A DNA stretch of 64,000 nucleotides, taken from Lachnospiraceae bacterium 28-4 (lineage in GTDB: Bacteria > Bacillota > Clostridia > Lachnospirales > Lachnospiraceae). Positions 43,366-52,085 of this stretch are shown one piece after another (the first letter of the stretch is position 1; each line of letters opens with the position of its first letter). Made by a program: the position numbers and the translations under genes. The notes beneath the pieces were generated by a model that made no database searches, was not told the origin of the DNA, and saw only the letters and a program-made list of their open reading frames with translations. The DNA is taken from assembly GCA_000403275.2 (NCBI GenBank), contig KE159599.1:1134137-1198136 (forward strand), written 5' to 3'.

Positions 43366-45022
43366 GTCCTGGCTGGATCGCAAACTGGGCCAACGCTGCT
43401 GCCACATTTTTTACATGGTCAATATTGTTCGTTGCCACCGCCGCCAGCATCTCATTATACGCATTTACATCGTTCGTAGACAGCCCTACCGTCGCCGTTC
43501 TCGGCGTCATTTTATAACTGCTGCTGTTTATCTGTTCGCGGCTTATCTCCGCTCCATTTTCTTTTACTACCTTCCACAGCTCCGCTTTATAACCCGTATG
43601 GGCGGACTGCGTCACCACCTGCCCGATCGGCATCGCCACATCCGTATAGATCACTTCATGATCGGGGTGCGTAACGGAAAGCACTTTGCTTTCATAGATG
43701 ACTTCCCGGTTTGCCGGTCTCGTTTCCACACCGTAAATGGTGAAAGTTATATTTTTATTCTCACAGTATCCGTCAATATAAACGGGATGCCCCGTATTAT
43801 TTACAAACTTAAAATCCTTGCCCGCAGACTCCGCGATCGCCGCATCTGCGGAAGGGTCCACATAAGTTACGATCATCGAATGGTTATGCCTCTCCGTCAC
43901 TTCCAGTTCGGATAAAAGAACCGCATTATATAATGTGGTGGATACCTGGCATATTCCTCCACCCAAACTGTCCACTAACTGTCCGTTCATATAAGAACCA
44001 GCCATAAAATAGCCATTGTCTACCGAAAAAGGCGACACCATTTCATACGTGGAAAATTCATCTCCCGGATACAAAGTAGTTCCCGCGATCAGATTGCAGC
44101 CATTGGACACATTGGCGCTTCTGGAAGAACCGGAAGTGCTGTAACTCGTTGTAAACGTTCCAAGCACATCTTTTACCTGGGCCAGTTCTTCCTCCGATCC
44201 TCTCGGTTCCTGTACTTTAACTACCATATCCACCGAAGCATCGCCAAAATCCCATTCATTCATCATGTAATCATATATTTGGTTCAAAGAAGCTTCTTCG
44301 TCTACAACGCGCCCGCTCTCTCCTGGCGTAACGGAAAATACCCCGTTTACCCTGGTCAGCGTCGCGTCCTTTGCCTCCGTATTATATTCCCCGCACTGCT
44401 CTGACAAAATCTGCCGGATCGATTCCTTATCAAAATCATATGCCAAATCGAACACCTTGTTTTTGTGCCTCAAATCCTGCAACGCCTTATAACGCTGTAC
44501 GATATTTCCTTTTTTTCCAAGAGCCACCGCATCCTGCACCGCATCCGGGTTCGTCCACTGCAAGCCCATATCCCCGACGGCCACCTCTATCTGGTTCCCA
44601 TCCATGATATGGAAAACCACTGTCAGCCCTTTCAGTTCCTCCACATACGCTTCGACTGCCTGTTTCGCTTCCTCGGCCGTTTTGCCGGATACGTCCACGC
44701 TGCCGATATAGACTCCCTCGGAAACCGTATTGCTATTGCCCATAGTCGTCAATGGCCCGGCTTCCGCCGTATTGGTTCCCGCTCCCCCGGTCTGTGCCGC
44801 TCCGCTTTCCTGATCCTGCGCCGGTTCCTCCGGTGTTTCTGTTCCCCCATCCGGGATTTCTTCCTGTTTTTCCCCTTCTCCGGGTTCCTGTGCCTCCACT
44901 GCTTTTGAATCCGCCTCCAGGGCATCCTCGATAGACTGGGCTTTTGCCGCCTGTACCGGCCATAAAACTGCCAACGCCGCCAGCACCGCAGCCGCAACTA
45001 TCTTCTTTCCTTTAATTTTCAT
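43205..45022 (-). CDS. VanW-family exported protein with peptidoglycan-binding-like domain
   Basis: 605 aa. Signal peptide (residues 1-28, VAAAVLAALAVLWPVQAAKA), a Glu/Pro-rich linker, a YoaR-type domain with YIGSVDVSGKTAEEAKQAV, then the VanW core: GTTLYPGDEFSTYEMVSPF, SLGGGICQVSTTLYNAVL, HNHSMIVTYVDPSADAAI and FVNNTGHPVYIDGY. The C-terminal tail is a low-complexity PPADQA repeat probably crossing the wall. VanW is found beside some vancomycin clusters, but its activity is unknown and there are no van genes here. The ATG follows GAGGAGAGG. Confidence 0.9.
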   Translation of the reverse strand: MKIKGKKIVAAAVLAALAVLWPVQAAKAQSIEDALEADSKAVEAQEPGEGEKQEEIPDGGTETPEEPAQDQESGAAQTGGAGTNTAEAGPLTTMGNSNTVSEGVYIGSVDVSGKTAEEAKQAVEAYVEELKGLTVVFHIMDGNQIEVAVGDMGLQWTNPDAVQDAVALGKKGNIVQRYKALQDLRHKNKVFDLAYDFDKESIRQILSEQCGEYNTEAKDATLTRVNGVFSVTPGESGRVVDEEASLNQIYDYMMNEWDFGDASVDMVVKVQEPRGSEEELAQVKDVLGTFTTSYSTSGSSRSANVSNGCNLIAGTTLYPGDEFSTYEMVSPFSVDNGYFMAGSYMNGQLVDSLGGGICQVSTTLYNAVLLSELEVTERHNHSMIVTYVDPSADAAIAESAGKDFKFVNNTGHPVYIDGYCENKNITFTIYGVETRPANREVIYESKVLSVTHPDHEVIYTDVAMPIGQVVTQSAHTGYKAELWKVVKENGAEISREQINSSSYKMTPRTATVGLSTNDVNAYNEMLAAVATNNIDHVKNVAAALAQFAIQPGQVPPADQASPADQQPGAEQAPPADQAPPADQAPPADQAPPADQQPAAEQAPPG

Positions 45023-45046
45023 GACCTCTCCTCAAAATATATTGTA

Positions 45047-45154
45047 CTAAAAAATAAAATATGTTAAAGTTGGTATAAACATCGCAATGACAATCAATAT
45101 AATAATAATAGATGAAATAATCTTCTTCGTTTTACGGTTATGTAGATTAAACAT
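45047..45154 (-). CDS. 35-aa single-pass membrane peptide
   Basis: ATG at 45154 behind GGAGGG, stop at 45047, just ahead of the VanW gene on the same strand. The peptide is MFNLHNRKTKKIISS followed by a membrane helix (IIIILIVIAMFIPTLTYFIF). A basic cytoplasmic start and one helix resemble the Prli42-type mini-proteins of Firmicutes, though the match is only by layout. Confidence 0.62.
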   Translation of the reverse strand: MFNLHNRKTKKIISSIIIILIVIAMFIPTLTYFIF

Positions 45155-45188
45155 ACGCGAACCCTCCTGTCTATGAAAGGAATTATAT

Positions 45189-45797
45189 ATGAAAATGCCC
45201 TTTTTTGCAAGTTTTATCATTTTCCTTATATGGCTTTCCTATGAGATCTCCAAAAGCAGACGCATCGGTGAAAAAGCCCAGGATGCTTACTGGGAAAGGG
45301 AAAATGCCGCCAACAATACAAGACGTAAGTCTCTTGACAATCTGCGCTACATCGTTATTCCATTCGACTCGCTCCCCATGGAGACATTGAAAGAAGACGA
45401 AAAAATAATGGAATTCCATAAAACCCTGTATTATCTTTCGGAATCTCCCATCGTAAACTTTACAGGTTTTAGCAACACTGACCTGAAACTGGAATACGGA
45501 GCGCCCAATATCGATTTGTTGGCGCGCTACGATCAAAGTTACACTACTCTTGCGCGCACCTTGCAGCAATGGGCGGAAAAACTATATCAAGCCGGATATG
45601 TCCAGGAAGCAAAGCAGATTCTGGAATTTTCCATATCCACCGATACCGACGTCAGCGGTTCTTACCGTCTGCTTGCCAGCATATACTCTAAAGAAGGAGA
45701 AACCGGCAAGATCAAAGAACTGGAAGACCGAGCCCGGCATTTAAAATCCGCCAGCCGCAATATTATCGTCCGTATTTTGCAACAATTTGATCCATGA
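45189..45797 (+). CDS. Membrane-anchored helical-repeat protein, function unknown
   Basis: 202 aa from ATG 45189, AAAGGA upstream. One N-terminal membrane helix (FFASFIIFLIWLSYEI), a charged stretch, then TPR-like helices (LARTLQQWAEKLYQAGYVQEAKQILEFS, SYRLLASIYSKEGETGKIKEL). Divergent from the 35-aa peptide and VanW genes. Its last 35 bases overlap the end of the convergent exonuclease gene. No family name recognised. Confidence 0.72.
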   Translation: MKMPFFASFIIFLIWLSYEISKSRRIGEKAQDAYWERENAANNTRRKSLDNLRYIVIPFDSLPMETLKEDEKIMEFHKTLYYLSESPIVNFTGFSNTDLKLEYGAPNIDLLARYDQSYTTLARTLQQWAEKLYQAGYVQEAKQILEFSISTDTDVSGSYRLLASIYSKEGETGKIKELEDRARHLKSASRNIIVRILQQFDP

Positions 45798-46464
45798 TCC
45801 GGTCAGCTTCGCTCTTGGTCAGTTTATCCACCTGGTATTCTATAGTTATTCTATGCCTGTCCAGCAATTTATATAACCGCTCTTTCTGGCGTTTTGTAAC
45901 AGGCATCTCTTTTTTTGCCTCAAAAAGCAGCTTCCGGGGCATAAAAGCCTCTTCATTCCCTTTATAAAACAATTCCGCCAGTTTTTGGTACAGGCCCGAA
46001 GATGCCTCCGCATCCGCCAACGCCCTGTGCGCCCTGTGCGCTATACCATAATAATTGCACAAATCCCCAAGCTTCCGGCTCTCCAGATCCGGCAATAATT
46101 TTCTGGCCAGTTTCAGCGTATCGATTCCCTCTTTTTCAAAAACTAAGGAACGGTTTACAGCCGCTTTCTTTACGAACGAATAATCAAAAAGAATTCTGTG
46201 CCCCACCAGTACATCCTCCCCGATAAAATCGATCAAAGGTTCCAATACTTCCTCGATCCCCGGGGCATCCTGAAGCATCCCGTCATCTATCCCTGTCAGC
46301 AGACGAGTCTCTTCCCCCAGTTTTCTCCATGGATTCACAAAACATTGAAAACTGTCCACGATCCTTCCTTCTCTTACTTTCACCGCCCCTATTTCTATGA
46401 TCTTATCCTTCTTCGGATTCAAGCCGGTAGTTTCCAGATCCAGCGCAGTGTATTCCTCTGTCAT
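45763..46464 (-). CDS. DEDDh 3'-5' exonuclease (PolC/DnaQ-like)
   Basis: 233 aa from ATG 46464 (MTEEYTALDLETTGLNPKKD). Exo motifs: ALDLETTG (D, E), VGHRILFDYSFV (D), and HRAHRALADAEAS (H, D). The C-terminal ~50 residues (VTKRQKERLYKLLDRHRITIEY) form a small helical DUF3072-like tail. Resembles the epsilon-type proofreading domain as a stand-alone protein. The start lies 6 bases after repeat copy C, whose end gives the GGAG site; a longer frame through the repeat is spurious. Confidence 0.88.
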   Translation of the reverse strand: MTEEYTALDLETTGLNPKKDKIIEIGAVKVREGRIVDSFQCFVNPWRKLGEETRLLTGIDDGMLQDAPGIEEVLEPLIDFIGEDVLVGHRILFDYSFVKKAAVNRSLVFEKEGIDTLKLARKLLPDLESRKLGDLCNYYGIAHRAHRALADAEASSGLYQKLAELFYKGNEEAFMPRKLLFEAKKEMPVTKRQKERLYKLLDRHRITIEYQVDKLTKSEADRIMDQIVAKYGR

Positions 46465-46470
46465 TTTTTT

Positions 46471-46559
46471 CTCCATTTCTGCGCGGCTTTTTGCGCATAT
46501 CAAGTTTGTGGATGCTGCGCAGACACAAACTTGGGATTGAAAGTTTTCAATTTTCAATC
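46471..46559 (-). repeat. Dispersed palindromic repeat, copy C
   Basis: 89 bp, differs from copy B by only two or three bases (GATGCTGCGC, AAAGTTTTC). Arms at 46501-46510 and 46524-46533. Overlaps the last codons of nth and ends 6 bases before the exonuclease ATG. Confidence 0.85.
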
Positions 46560-47231
46560 TTCTTCCCCATTTCTTTTCTTACGGCTTGTACTCCGGCCCC
46601 CCGGCTCCGAATGACTGCCCATGCAATACTCCGTCAAAAAGCATTCCCCGCATTTCGGCGTAGGAGCCTTGCAGATTTCACGTCCAAAAGTGATGAGATG
46701 GATATTCCATAAAATCCAGCGCTCCTCCGGCAAAGCTTTCATCAGATCCCGTTCCACTTTCTCAGGATCATCTTCTTTTGTCAGCCCCAGTTTCTTCGAT
46801 ATTCTTTTTACATGAGTATCCACTACAATGCTCGGCTCATGATATATATTCCCGCGTATCACATTAGCCGTTTTCCTTCCGACCCCCGCCAGGGATGTCA
46901 GTTCTTCCAGACTGCGCGGCACTTCCCCGCCGAACTTTTCCATCAGGTCTTTGCAGCATGCAATAATATTCTTCGCCTTATTGTGATAAAATCCCGTGGA
47001 ATAAATATCTTTTTCCAATTCTTTCAGATCCGCAGAGGCGAACGCCTCTACCCCCGGATATTTGCGAAACAAATCCCCGGTTACAGTATTTACTCTTGCA
47101 TCCGTACATTGGGCGCTCAGAATCGTTGCGATCAATAGCTGCCATGCATTCTCATGGTTCAGATAGCATCTGTATTCCGTTCCGTATCTTTGATCCAGTA
47201 AATCCAAAATCGCTTTTGTTTTTTTCGTCAT
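46554..47231 (-). CDS. nth: Endonuclease III (DNA glycosylase/AP lyase)
   Basis: 225 aa base-excision-repair enzyme removing oxidised pyrimidines. Helix-hairpin-helix LTSLAGVGRKTANVIRG with the catalytic lysine, the conserved aspartate in IVVDTHVKRISKKLG, and the [4Fe-4S] loop CKAPTPKCGECFLTEYC. The Ser/Arg-rich tail reaches into repeat copy C. The start at 47231 lies 7 bases after the truncated repeat copy D. Confidence 0.96.
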   Translation of the reverse strand: MTKKTKAILDLLDQRYGTEYRCYLNHENAWQLLIATILSAQCTDARVNTVTGDLFRKYPGVEAFASADLKELEKDIYSTGFYHNKAKNIIACCKDLMEKFGGEVPRSLEELTSLAGVGRKTANVIRGNIYHEPSIVVDTHVKRISKKLGLTKEDDPEKVERDLMKALPEERWILWNIHLITFGREICKAPTPKCGECFLTEYCMGSHSEPGGRSTSRKKRNGEED

Positions 47232-47238
47232 ATTTCAT

Positions 47239-47273
47239 CCCATTTCCGCGCGGCTTTGCTGCGCATTTCAATC
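47239..47273 (-). repeat. Dispersed palindromic repeat, copy D (truncated)
   Basis: Only the GCGCGGC part and the TTTCAATC tail remain (35 bp); the CAAGTTTGTG arms are deleted. It overlaps the stop of the radical SAM gene and sits 7 bases before nth. Confidence 0.65.
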
Positions 47274-49025
47274 AAGCGTTATAGTTCTCGCCTCTTTCGT
47301 CAGGGGATTCCTTTCTCCGTAATCAAAAACTACCTTCTTTTCTTTGTTTAGCTTGTCCATGCTCCCCCCTGTTTTCCAGACCGGATAATGAAACATTTCT
47401 ATATGGGTCATACGCGCCATTTCCCTTGCCTGACAACCTCTATAAGCAGAAAGGACTTCCCAGCGTCCTTCCTCCCCGCTATAAAAATTCCGAAATTCCT
47501 CTTTATATCCCGACAAATCCCTGGCAAAGCCGGGGCGGCTTTTCATATTCTCCCTAAGATATATATCGTAAGTCAGCAGCTCTTTATAAAGCGCCTCCTC
47601 CTCTCTTCCGCAGCAAAGGGCAAACTTCAGCAGAATATCATAGCGATACGCTCTGGAAGGGCTGTTCAAAAAATATCCGTTTTCCTCATAATATTCCGCC
47701 AGTTTTTCAAACATGGAAAAAGGACTGGAAAAACTTTTTTCCAGCACCGGTAGGGTATGCGTAAACTGATTGCTGTTATAATACAGTTCCACCATTTCTT
47801 CGATCTGCTTCAGCCGGCAGATTTCCCCGTAAGACAGCCAGTCGGTACACAGTACTTCATAAGGCGGCAAAGAAGTGTATTTTATCCCGTATTTTTCCGC
47901 ACGCTCATGCATAGGCGAACCTTTCAGCACTTTCAAAAACCCAAGCTGCAACTGTTCCGGCCTCATGGCATATACCGTATCAAAAGAGCGTCCGAAGCTG
48001 GCATAATCTTCATAAGGAAGCCCGGCAATCAAATCCAAATGTACATGTACATTCCCTCCGCCGCGTATTCGCCCCACGGTTCTTTCTAATTTTTCCATAT
48101 CTGCCTCCCGGTCGATTTCCCGCAGAGTAAGCAAATTGGCCGATTGTATGCCGATCTCCAACTGAACCAGTCCTGGCCGCATTTGTGACAATATCGTCAG
48201 TTCTTCCTCATTCATTCGGTCCGCTGCTATTTCGAAATGAAAATTAGTGGTTCCATTATCATGAGCATCGATATACTTCCATATTTCCATGGCATGCGCA
48301 GGAAGGCAATTAAAGGTTCTGTCCACGAACTTTACCTGCGCTGCCTTTGCATCCAATAAAAACTGCAACTCCTTTTTTACCGTTTCAATATTTCTGAAGC
48401 GCACTTTCCGCTCCACGCTGGACAGGCAATAACTGCACTGGTATGGGCAGCCTCTGCTGGATTCATAATAAATGATTCTGTTTCGGAATTTCTCCGGCTG
48501 ATGGTACAAAAACGGAAGGCTGTTCATGTCCAGCGGTTCCCTCTGTCCGGTTCGAACGATCTTCCCCCCCTGCCTGCAGACAAGCCCCTCTGTCTTCCCC
48601 GGATTTCCTCCGATAGTTCCGCCATCTGCCAATGCCCTGCGGCAGAGGCAGAAAAGCTCGCGGAACGTTTCTTCCCCCTCCCCGATCATAATTCCTGTGA
48701 TCCATCCGCATTCTTTGAGAATCTCTTCCGCATCAAAAGATACCTCAGGACCCCCCAGCCAGATCGGAAGCCCCGGCATGATCTTAGAAAGCTCCTCTGA
48801 CAACTCACGTATGATCCTCCAGTTCCATATATAACAGGAAAATGCCACTGCATCCGGCCTCCGTTTGTATAGATCGGATAATATATAGGACTGGCTGTTG
48901 TTGATCGTGTACTCCGCAATTTCTATTTCCTTTTCATATTCCTCTCCCGCATATGCCTTCAGGCTATATACCGCCGGATTGGAATGAATATATTTCGCAT
49001 TGACCGCCGCCAATAAAAACTTCAT
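47268..49025 (-). CDS. B12-binding domain radical SAM protein (DUF4080)
   Basis: 585 aa. N-terminal cobalamin-binding-like Rossmann domain (LLAAVNAKYIHSNPAVYSL, WLGGPEVSFDAEEIL), radical SAM core with the cluster motif RGCPYQCSYCLSS (CxxxCxxC), followed by FVDRTFNCLPAHAMEI and GIQSANLLTLREIDR, and a C-terminal DUF4080 region. The DxHxxG B12 ligand motif is not seen. Substrate unknown; related proteins act in tRNA or cofactor modification. Operon-like with nth (gap about 36 bp). Confidence 0.88.
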   Translation of the reverse strand: MKFLLAAVNAKYIHSNPAVYSLKAYAGEEYEKEIEIAEYTINNSQSYILSDLYKRRPDAVAFSCYIWNWRIIRELSEELSKIMPGLPIWLGGPEVSFDAEEILKECGWITGIMIGEGEETFRELFCLCRRALADGGTIGGNPGKTEGLVCRQGGKIVRTGQREPLDMNSLPFLYHQPEKFRNRIIYYESSRGCPYQCSYCLSSVERKVRFRNIETVKKELQFLLDAKAAQVKFVDRTFNCLPAHAMEIWKYIDAHDNGTTNFHFEIAADRMNEEELTILSQMRPGLVQLEIGIQSANLLTLREIDREADMEKLERTVGRIRGGGNVHVHLDLIAGLPYEDYASFGRSFDTVYAMRPEQLQLGFLKVLKGSPMHERAEKYGIKYTSLPPYEVLCTDWLSYGEICRLKQIEEMVELYYNSNQFTHTLPVLEKSFSSPFSMFEKLAEYYEENGYFLNSPSRAYRYDILLKFALCCGREEEALYKELLTYDIYLRENMKSRPGFARDLSGYKEEFRNFYSGEEGRWEVLSAYRGCQAREMARMTHIEMFHYPVWKTGGSMDKLNKEKKVVFDYGERNPLTKEARTITLD

Positions 49026-49193
49026 ACATCCACCCTCTGAACAATCTCTTCCTTTCCTTGAAAGTATAACATATATTGCTGTTTAGTCCCACCATTTTTG
49101 CTTGTCGGTTTCCACCGTTTATGCCATATTGAAATTGTAAGTATCAGCAACTATATCATTTATTTTATGGGACCAGAAAGGGGAAACCTTCCA

Positions 49194-49544
49194 ATGAAAA
49201 CAAGAATTAAAGAACTAAGACAGGAGAAAAAATACACACAGGAGCTGCTTGCCTTGAAAGCGGAAACAAACCAGACGCTCTTAAGCCGGATCGAATGCGG
49301 GCTCGCCGTCCCGGATGCCGATCTGATCGTCAGGCTTTCCACCGCCTTTCACGTATCCGCCGATTATATCCTTTGCTTATCCGACCAGCGCAATCCCGGC
49401 GGCCAGCACAGTTCTGCCACCGCCGAAAAAAATGCGGAAAATGCCGCATGGCAAAAAGTCCATCTTTCCCTCTTCCAAAGACTGAATCCCACCCAGAGGG
49501 CGCATTTGAATAATTTTCTGGAAAGCATTACCGGAGGCATCTGA
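49194..49544 (+). CDS. Xre-family transcriptional regulator
   Basis: 116 aa from ATG 49194 with AAAGGGG upstream; the frame opens earlier without a site. HTH_3 domain: MKTRIKELRQEKKYTQELLALKAETNQTLLSRIE with DLIVRLSTAFHVSADYILCL. The rest is a charged helix ending ITGGI. The last two codons and the stop lie in the first 70-bp direct repeat. Confidence 0.88.
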   Translation: MKTRIKELRQEKKYTQELLALKAETNQTLLSRIECGLAVPDADLIVRLSTAFHVSADYILCLSDQRNPGGQHSSATAEKNAENAAWQKVHLSLFQRLNPTQRAHLNNFLESITGGI

Positions 49545-49607
49545 AAAACATGAAAATTGCCGCACTAAACGGTGAGTGCGGCAATTCTTCTGTCCATGCC
49601 TTTGCTT
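49538..49607. repeat. 70-bp direct repeat, left copy
   Basis: Identical to 50450-50519. It includes the last codon of the xre gene with its TGA and a terminator hairpin TTGCCGCACT / AGTGCGGCAA (49557-49584). The pair flanks the toxin-antitoxin cassette. Confidence 0.95.
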
Positions 49608-49664
49608 CTTTCCCATTCCTCAAACTTACAATCCAAGCCACTTCACACATGATACATAGATGCT

Positions 49665-49961
49665 TTATCCCTTGCTGCGTTTTACAATCTGCAACTCATA
49701 CCCTAATGCGCCTAATAAATTGCAAAAGCTTTTTAAGGACGGACTATTTTCCTTTTTCTCAATTCTGGAAATAACCTGCTGCTTACTGCCTGTCAATTCT
49801 GCCAGTTCCTCTTGCGTCACTTTCTCCAGCTTGCGCAGAGAAACCATTTCCCCTATTAAGCGATACTCTTCTCGGCTATCATCCCACGCCCTTTTAAAAT
49901 CAGGTTCATTTTTGCGCTTTACTCCAACCACCTTATCCATATCAGCACTTACAAATGGCAT
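49665..49961 (-). CDS. HigA-like Xre antitoxin
   Basis: 98 aa from ATG 49961 (MPFVSADMDKVVGVKRK), AGGAGG 8 bases upstream. C-terminal HTH: LRKLEKVTQEELAELTGSKQQVISRIEKKENSPSLKSF. It lies 13 bases after the stop of the toxin gene; toxin-first order as in higBA. The cassette is enclosed by perfect 70-bp repeats. Confidence 0.9.
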   Translation of the reverse strand: MPFVSADMDKVVGVKRKNEPDFKRAWDDSREEYRLIGEMVSLRKLEKVTQEELAELTGSKQQVISRIEKKENSPSLKSFCNLLGALGYELQIVKRSKG

Positions 49962-49974
49962 ACCCAAACCTCCT

Positions 49975-50313
49975 TCAAAGGAAAGACTTACCAACCAGCT
50001 TTCCCAATTCTTTTGCTCTGGCTTCGACAATTTTCTTATCTTTTTTCTCCGTCTTATTTTTCTGCTTTTTACAAGCGTGGAGCAAATACATATTACAATT
50101 ATCAATCGTTATATAAAATATGCGGTTATGTTTATAAAAGTATACTTCATAGATTTTCTTTTCCCATCGTTTGAAACGAACTTGTTCTAATTTTCCTTCT
50201 TCCAGACATTTCAAAACTGAATATCCGTCTATTTGTTCATCCATTGGAAGCGAATTGACATAATCTAATATCAAGTTCTTTCCTGCTTTCGACTGGTAGA
50301 AATGCAATTTCAT
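49975..50313 (-). CDS. HigB/Gp49-like toxin (RelE superfamily)
   Basis: 112 aa from ATG 50313 (MKLHFYQSKAGKNLILDYVN); a further ATG at 50325 is in frame. Family features: DGYSVLKCLEEGK, VRFKRWEKKIYEVYFYKHNRIFYITIDNCNMYLLHACKKQ and KKIVEARAKEL. Probably a ribosome-dependent mRNA interferase. The start is 8 bases after repeat copy E, which supplies the GAGATTGAAG leader. Confidence 0.9.
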   Translation of the reverse strand: MKLHFYQSKAGKNLILDYVNSLPMDEQIDGYSVLKCLEEGKLEQVRFKRWEKKIYEVYFYKHNRIFYITIDNCNMYLLHACKKQKNKTEKKDKKIVEARAKELGKLVGKSFL

Positions 50314-50320
50314 CTTCAAT

Positions 50321-50380
50321 CTCATTTCTGCGCGGCTTTTTGCGATATCAAGTTTGCGGATGCCGCACAAACACAAACTT
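50321..50380 (-). repeat. Dispersed palindromic repeat, copy E (diverged)
   Basis: About 60 bp: CTCATTTCTGCGCGGC, then CAAGTTTGCG and ACACAAACTT, with more mismatches than copies B and C and no TTGAAAATTTTCAA tail. Lies inside the repeat-flanked toxin cassette, directly before the toxin start. Confidence 0.75.
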
Positions 50381-50449
50381 ATTCCCATCTATAAATAGTT
50401 TACAACTTATTTATTGTATTTTCAATAGATTTTTACAAATATTAAAAAA

Positions 50450-50519
50450 CATCTGAAAAACATGAAAATTGCCGCACTAAACGGTGAGTGCGGCAATTCT
50501 TCTGTCCATGCCTTTGCTT
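50450..50519. repeat. 70-bp direct repeat, right copy
   Basis: Identical to 49538-49607, starting at the CATCTGA that ends xre and ending one base before the galT stop. Contains the second copy of the hairpin terminator (50469-50496). Confidence 0.95.
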
Positions 50520-52040
50520 TTATTCAATCACATTTAAAAATCTCTCGAAGGCGGCCCGGCCCTCTTCCGTGCGTTTATAAACTCCGGAGTCTTCCAATAC
50601 CTGCATAAATACATATCCTATTTCTTTATGGAGCATCCGCATGATTTCATCTTTGTCCGCTCTGCTTTCCGGTTCATACTTGGGCAGGAATTCGTCCACC
50701 CAGTCCGCATGTTTCTCCAACATTTCGTCCTTACGGATATCCTTTCCGGCCAGAATAGCATCCGCCAGTTTATCCATTTCTCCTTTCAGCCTCGCCGGCA
50801 GTACCGCCAGTCCCATAACTTCTATTAAACCGATATTTTCCTTTTTAATATGATGAAGCTTTGCATGAGGGTGATATACTCCCAAGGGGTGTTCTTCTGT
50901 CGTAATGTTGTTGCGCAGCACCAGATCCAGCTCGTACTTATCCTTGCGCTTACGTGCAATAGGTGTAATCGTATTATGGGGTTCACCATCCGTGTATGCA
51001 TAAATAAATGCATCTTCATCCGTATATCCGCGCCATTTTTCCAATATCTTATCCGCCAGGGCGACCAGTCTGCCGCTGTCTTCCGACGCAATGCGGATGA
51101 CCGACATGGGCCATTTCACAATTCCTGCTTCCACATCCTCAAATCCCTTTACCGTAAAGGCCTTTTCCACTTCCGCTTTCGCCATGGCAAATTCATAATG
51201 CCCGCCCTGGAAATGGTCATGGCTCAGGATCGAGCCTCCCACGATCGGCAGATCCGCATTGGATCCCACAAAATAATGCGGGAACTGCTTCACAAAATCA
51301 AATAATTTGCAGAAAGTATCATGCTCAATCTTCATCGGAATATGCTCCGAATTAAATACGATGCAATGTTCGTTATAATACACATAGGGCGAATACTGGA
51401 ATCCCCATTTCGATCCGTTGATCTCTACCGGAATCACTCTGTGGTTCTGCCTCGCCGGATGATTGACACGTCCGGCATATCCTTCATTTTCCACGCATAA
51501 CAGGCATTTGGGATAACCTCCCTGCTTTGCGTTCTTTGCCGCCGCGATCGCCTTCGGATCCTTTTCCGGCTTTGACAGGTTGATCGTAATATCCAACTCC
51601 CCGTATTTGGTATCCGCCGTCCATTTCTGGTCTTTACTGATTCGGTATCTTCGGATATAATCCGTGTCCTGGCTGAATTTATAATAAAAATCCGTCGCCT
51701 TTTCCGGGCTTTCCCCGTAAAAATCCCAAAACCTGCGAATGACTTCGCTCGGCCTGGATACCAGCATACTCATAATCTTTGTATCGAACAAATCCCGGTA
51801 AACAATGCCGTCCTCTTTCATAATCCCTTTTTCCACGGCATAATCCATCATGCGGCCAAGCGTTTCCTCTAATTCCTCTGTTTCCATGGAAACTTCTTCG
51901 TCCTCATTCTCCAATTCGTCCAGTTCAAAAAGCTCCAACAGCCTGTTTATCGTATAAATTTTATCTTCTTTTTCGATCAGACCCGTTTGCAGCCCATACG
52001 CTGTCAGCTTTTTTATATCCTGTCCTATCCGCTGCACCAT
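50520..52040 (-). CDS. galT: UDP-glucose--hexose-1-phosphate uridylyltransferase
   Basis: 506 aa Firmicutes-type GalT, exchanging UMP between UDP-glucose and galactose-1-phosphate in the Leloir pathway. The nucleophile motif is GGSILSHDHFQGGHYEF (HxHxQ). Other blocks: FYYKFSQDTDYIRRYRI, NSEHIPMKIEHDTFCKLF and EEHPLGVYHPHAKLHHIKKENIGLIEVMG. Operon downstream of galK (45-bp gap). Its stop codon abuts the right 70-bp repeat with the terminator. Confidence 0.96.
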   Translation of the reverse strand: MVQRIGQDIKKLTAYGLQTGLIEKEDKIYTINRLLELFELDELENEDEEVSMETEELEETLGRMMDYAVEKGIMKEDGIVYRDLFDTKIMSMLVSRPSEVIRRFWDFYGESPEKATDFYYKFSQDTDYIRRYRISKDQKWTADTKYGELDITINLSKPEKDPKAIAAAKNAKQGGYPKCLLCVENEGYAGRVNHPARQNHRVIPVEINGSKWGFQYSPYVYYNEHCIVFNSEHIPMKIEHDTFCKLFDFVKQFPHYFVGSNADLPIVGGSILSHDHFQGGHYEFAMAKAEVEKAFTVKGFEDVEAGIVKWPMSVIRIASEDSGRLVALADKILEKWRGYTDEDAFIYAYTDGEPHNTITPIARKRKDKYELDLVLRNNITTEEHPLGVYHPHAKLHHIKKENIGLIEVMGLAVLPARLKGEMDKLADAILAGKDIRKDEMLEKHADWVDEFLPKYEPESRADKDEIMRMLHKEIGYVFMQVLEDSGVYKRTEEGRAAFERFLNVIE

Positions 52041-52085
52041 TTCCCCAGCCTCTCCTTTCTTTCCATCTATCTTCGGCTGCTGCTT

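Noticed and set aside
43196..43370. CRISPR-like array
   Set aside because: The 18-bp repeats are contiguous without spacers and encode a PPADQA protein tail.
46465..46557. N-terminal extension of the exonuclease through repeat copy C
   Set aside because: The extension only translates the dispersed repeat; the ATG at 46464 has the ribosome binding site and gives the conserved start.
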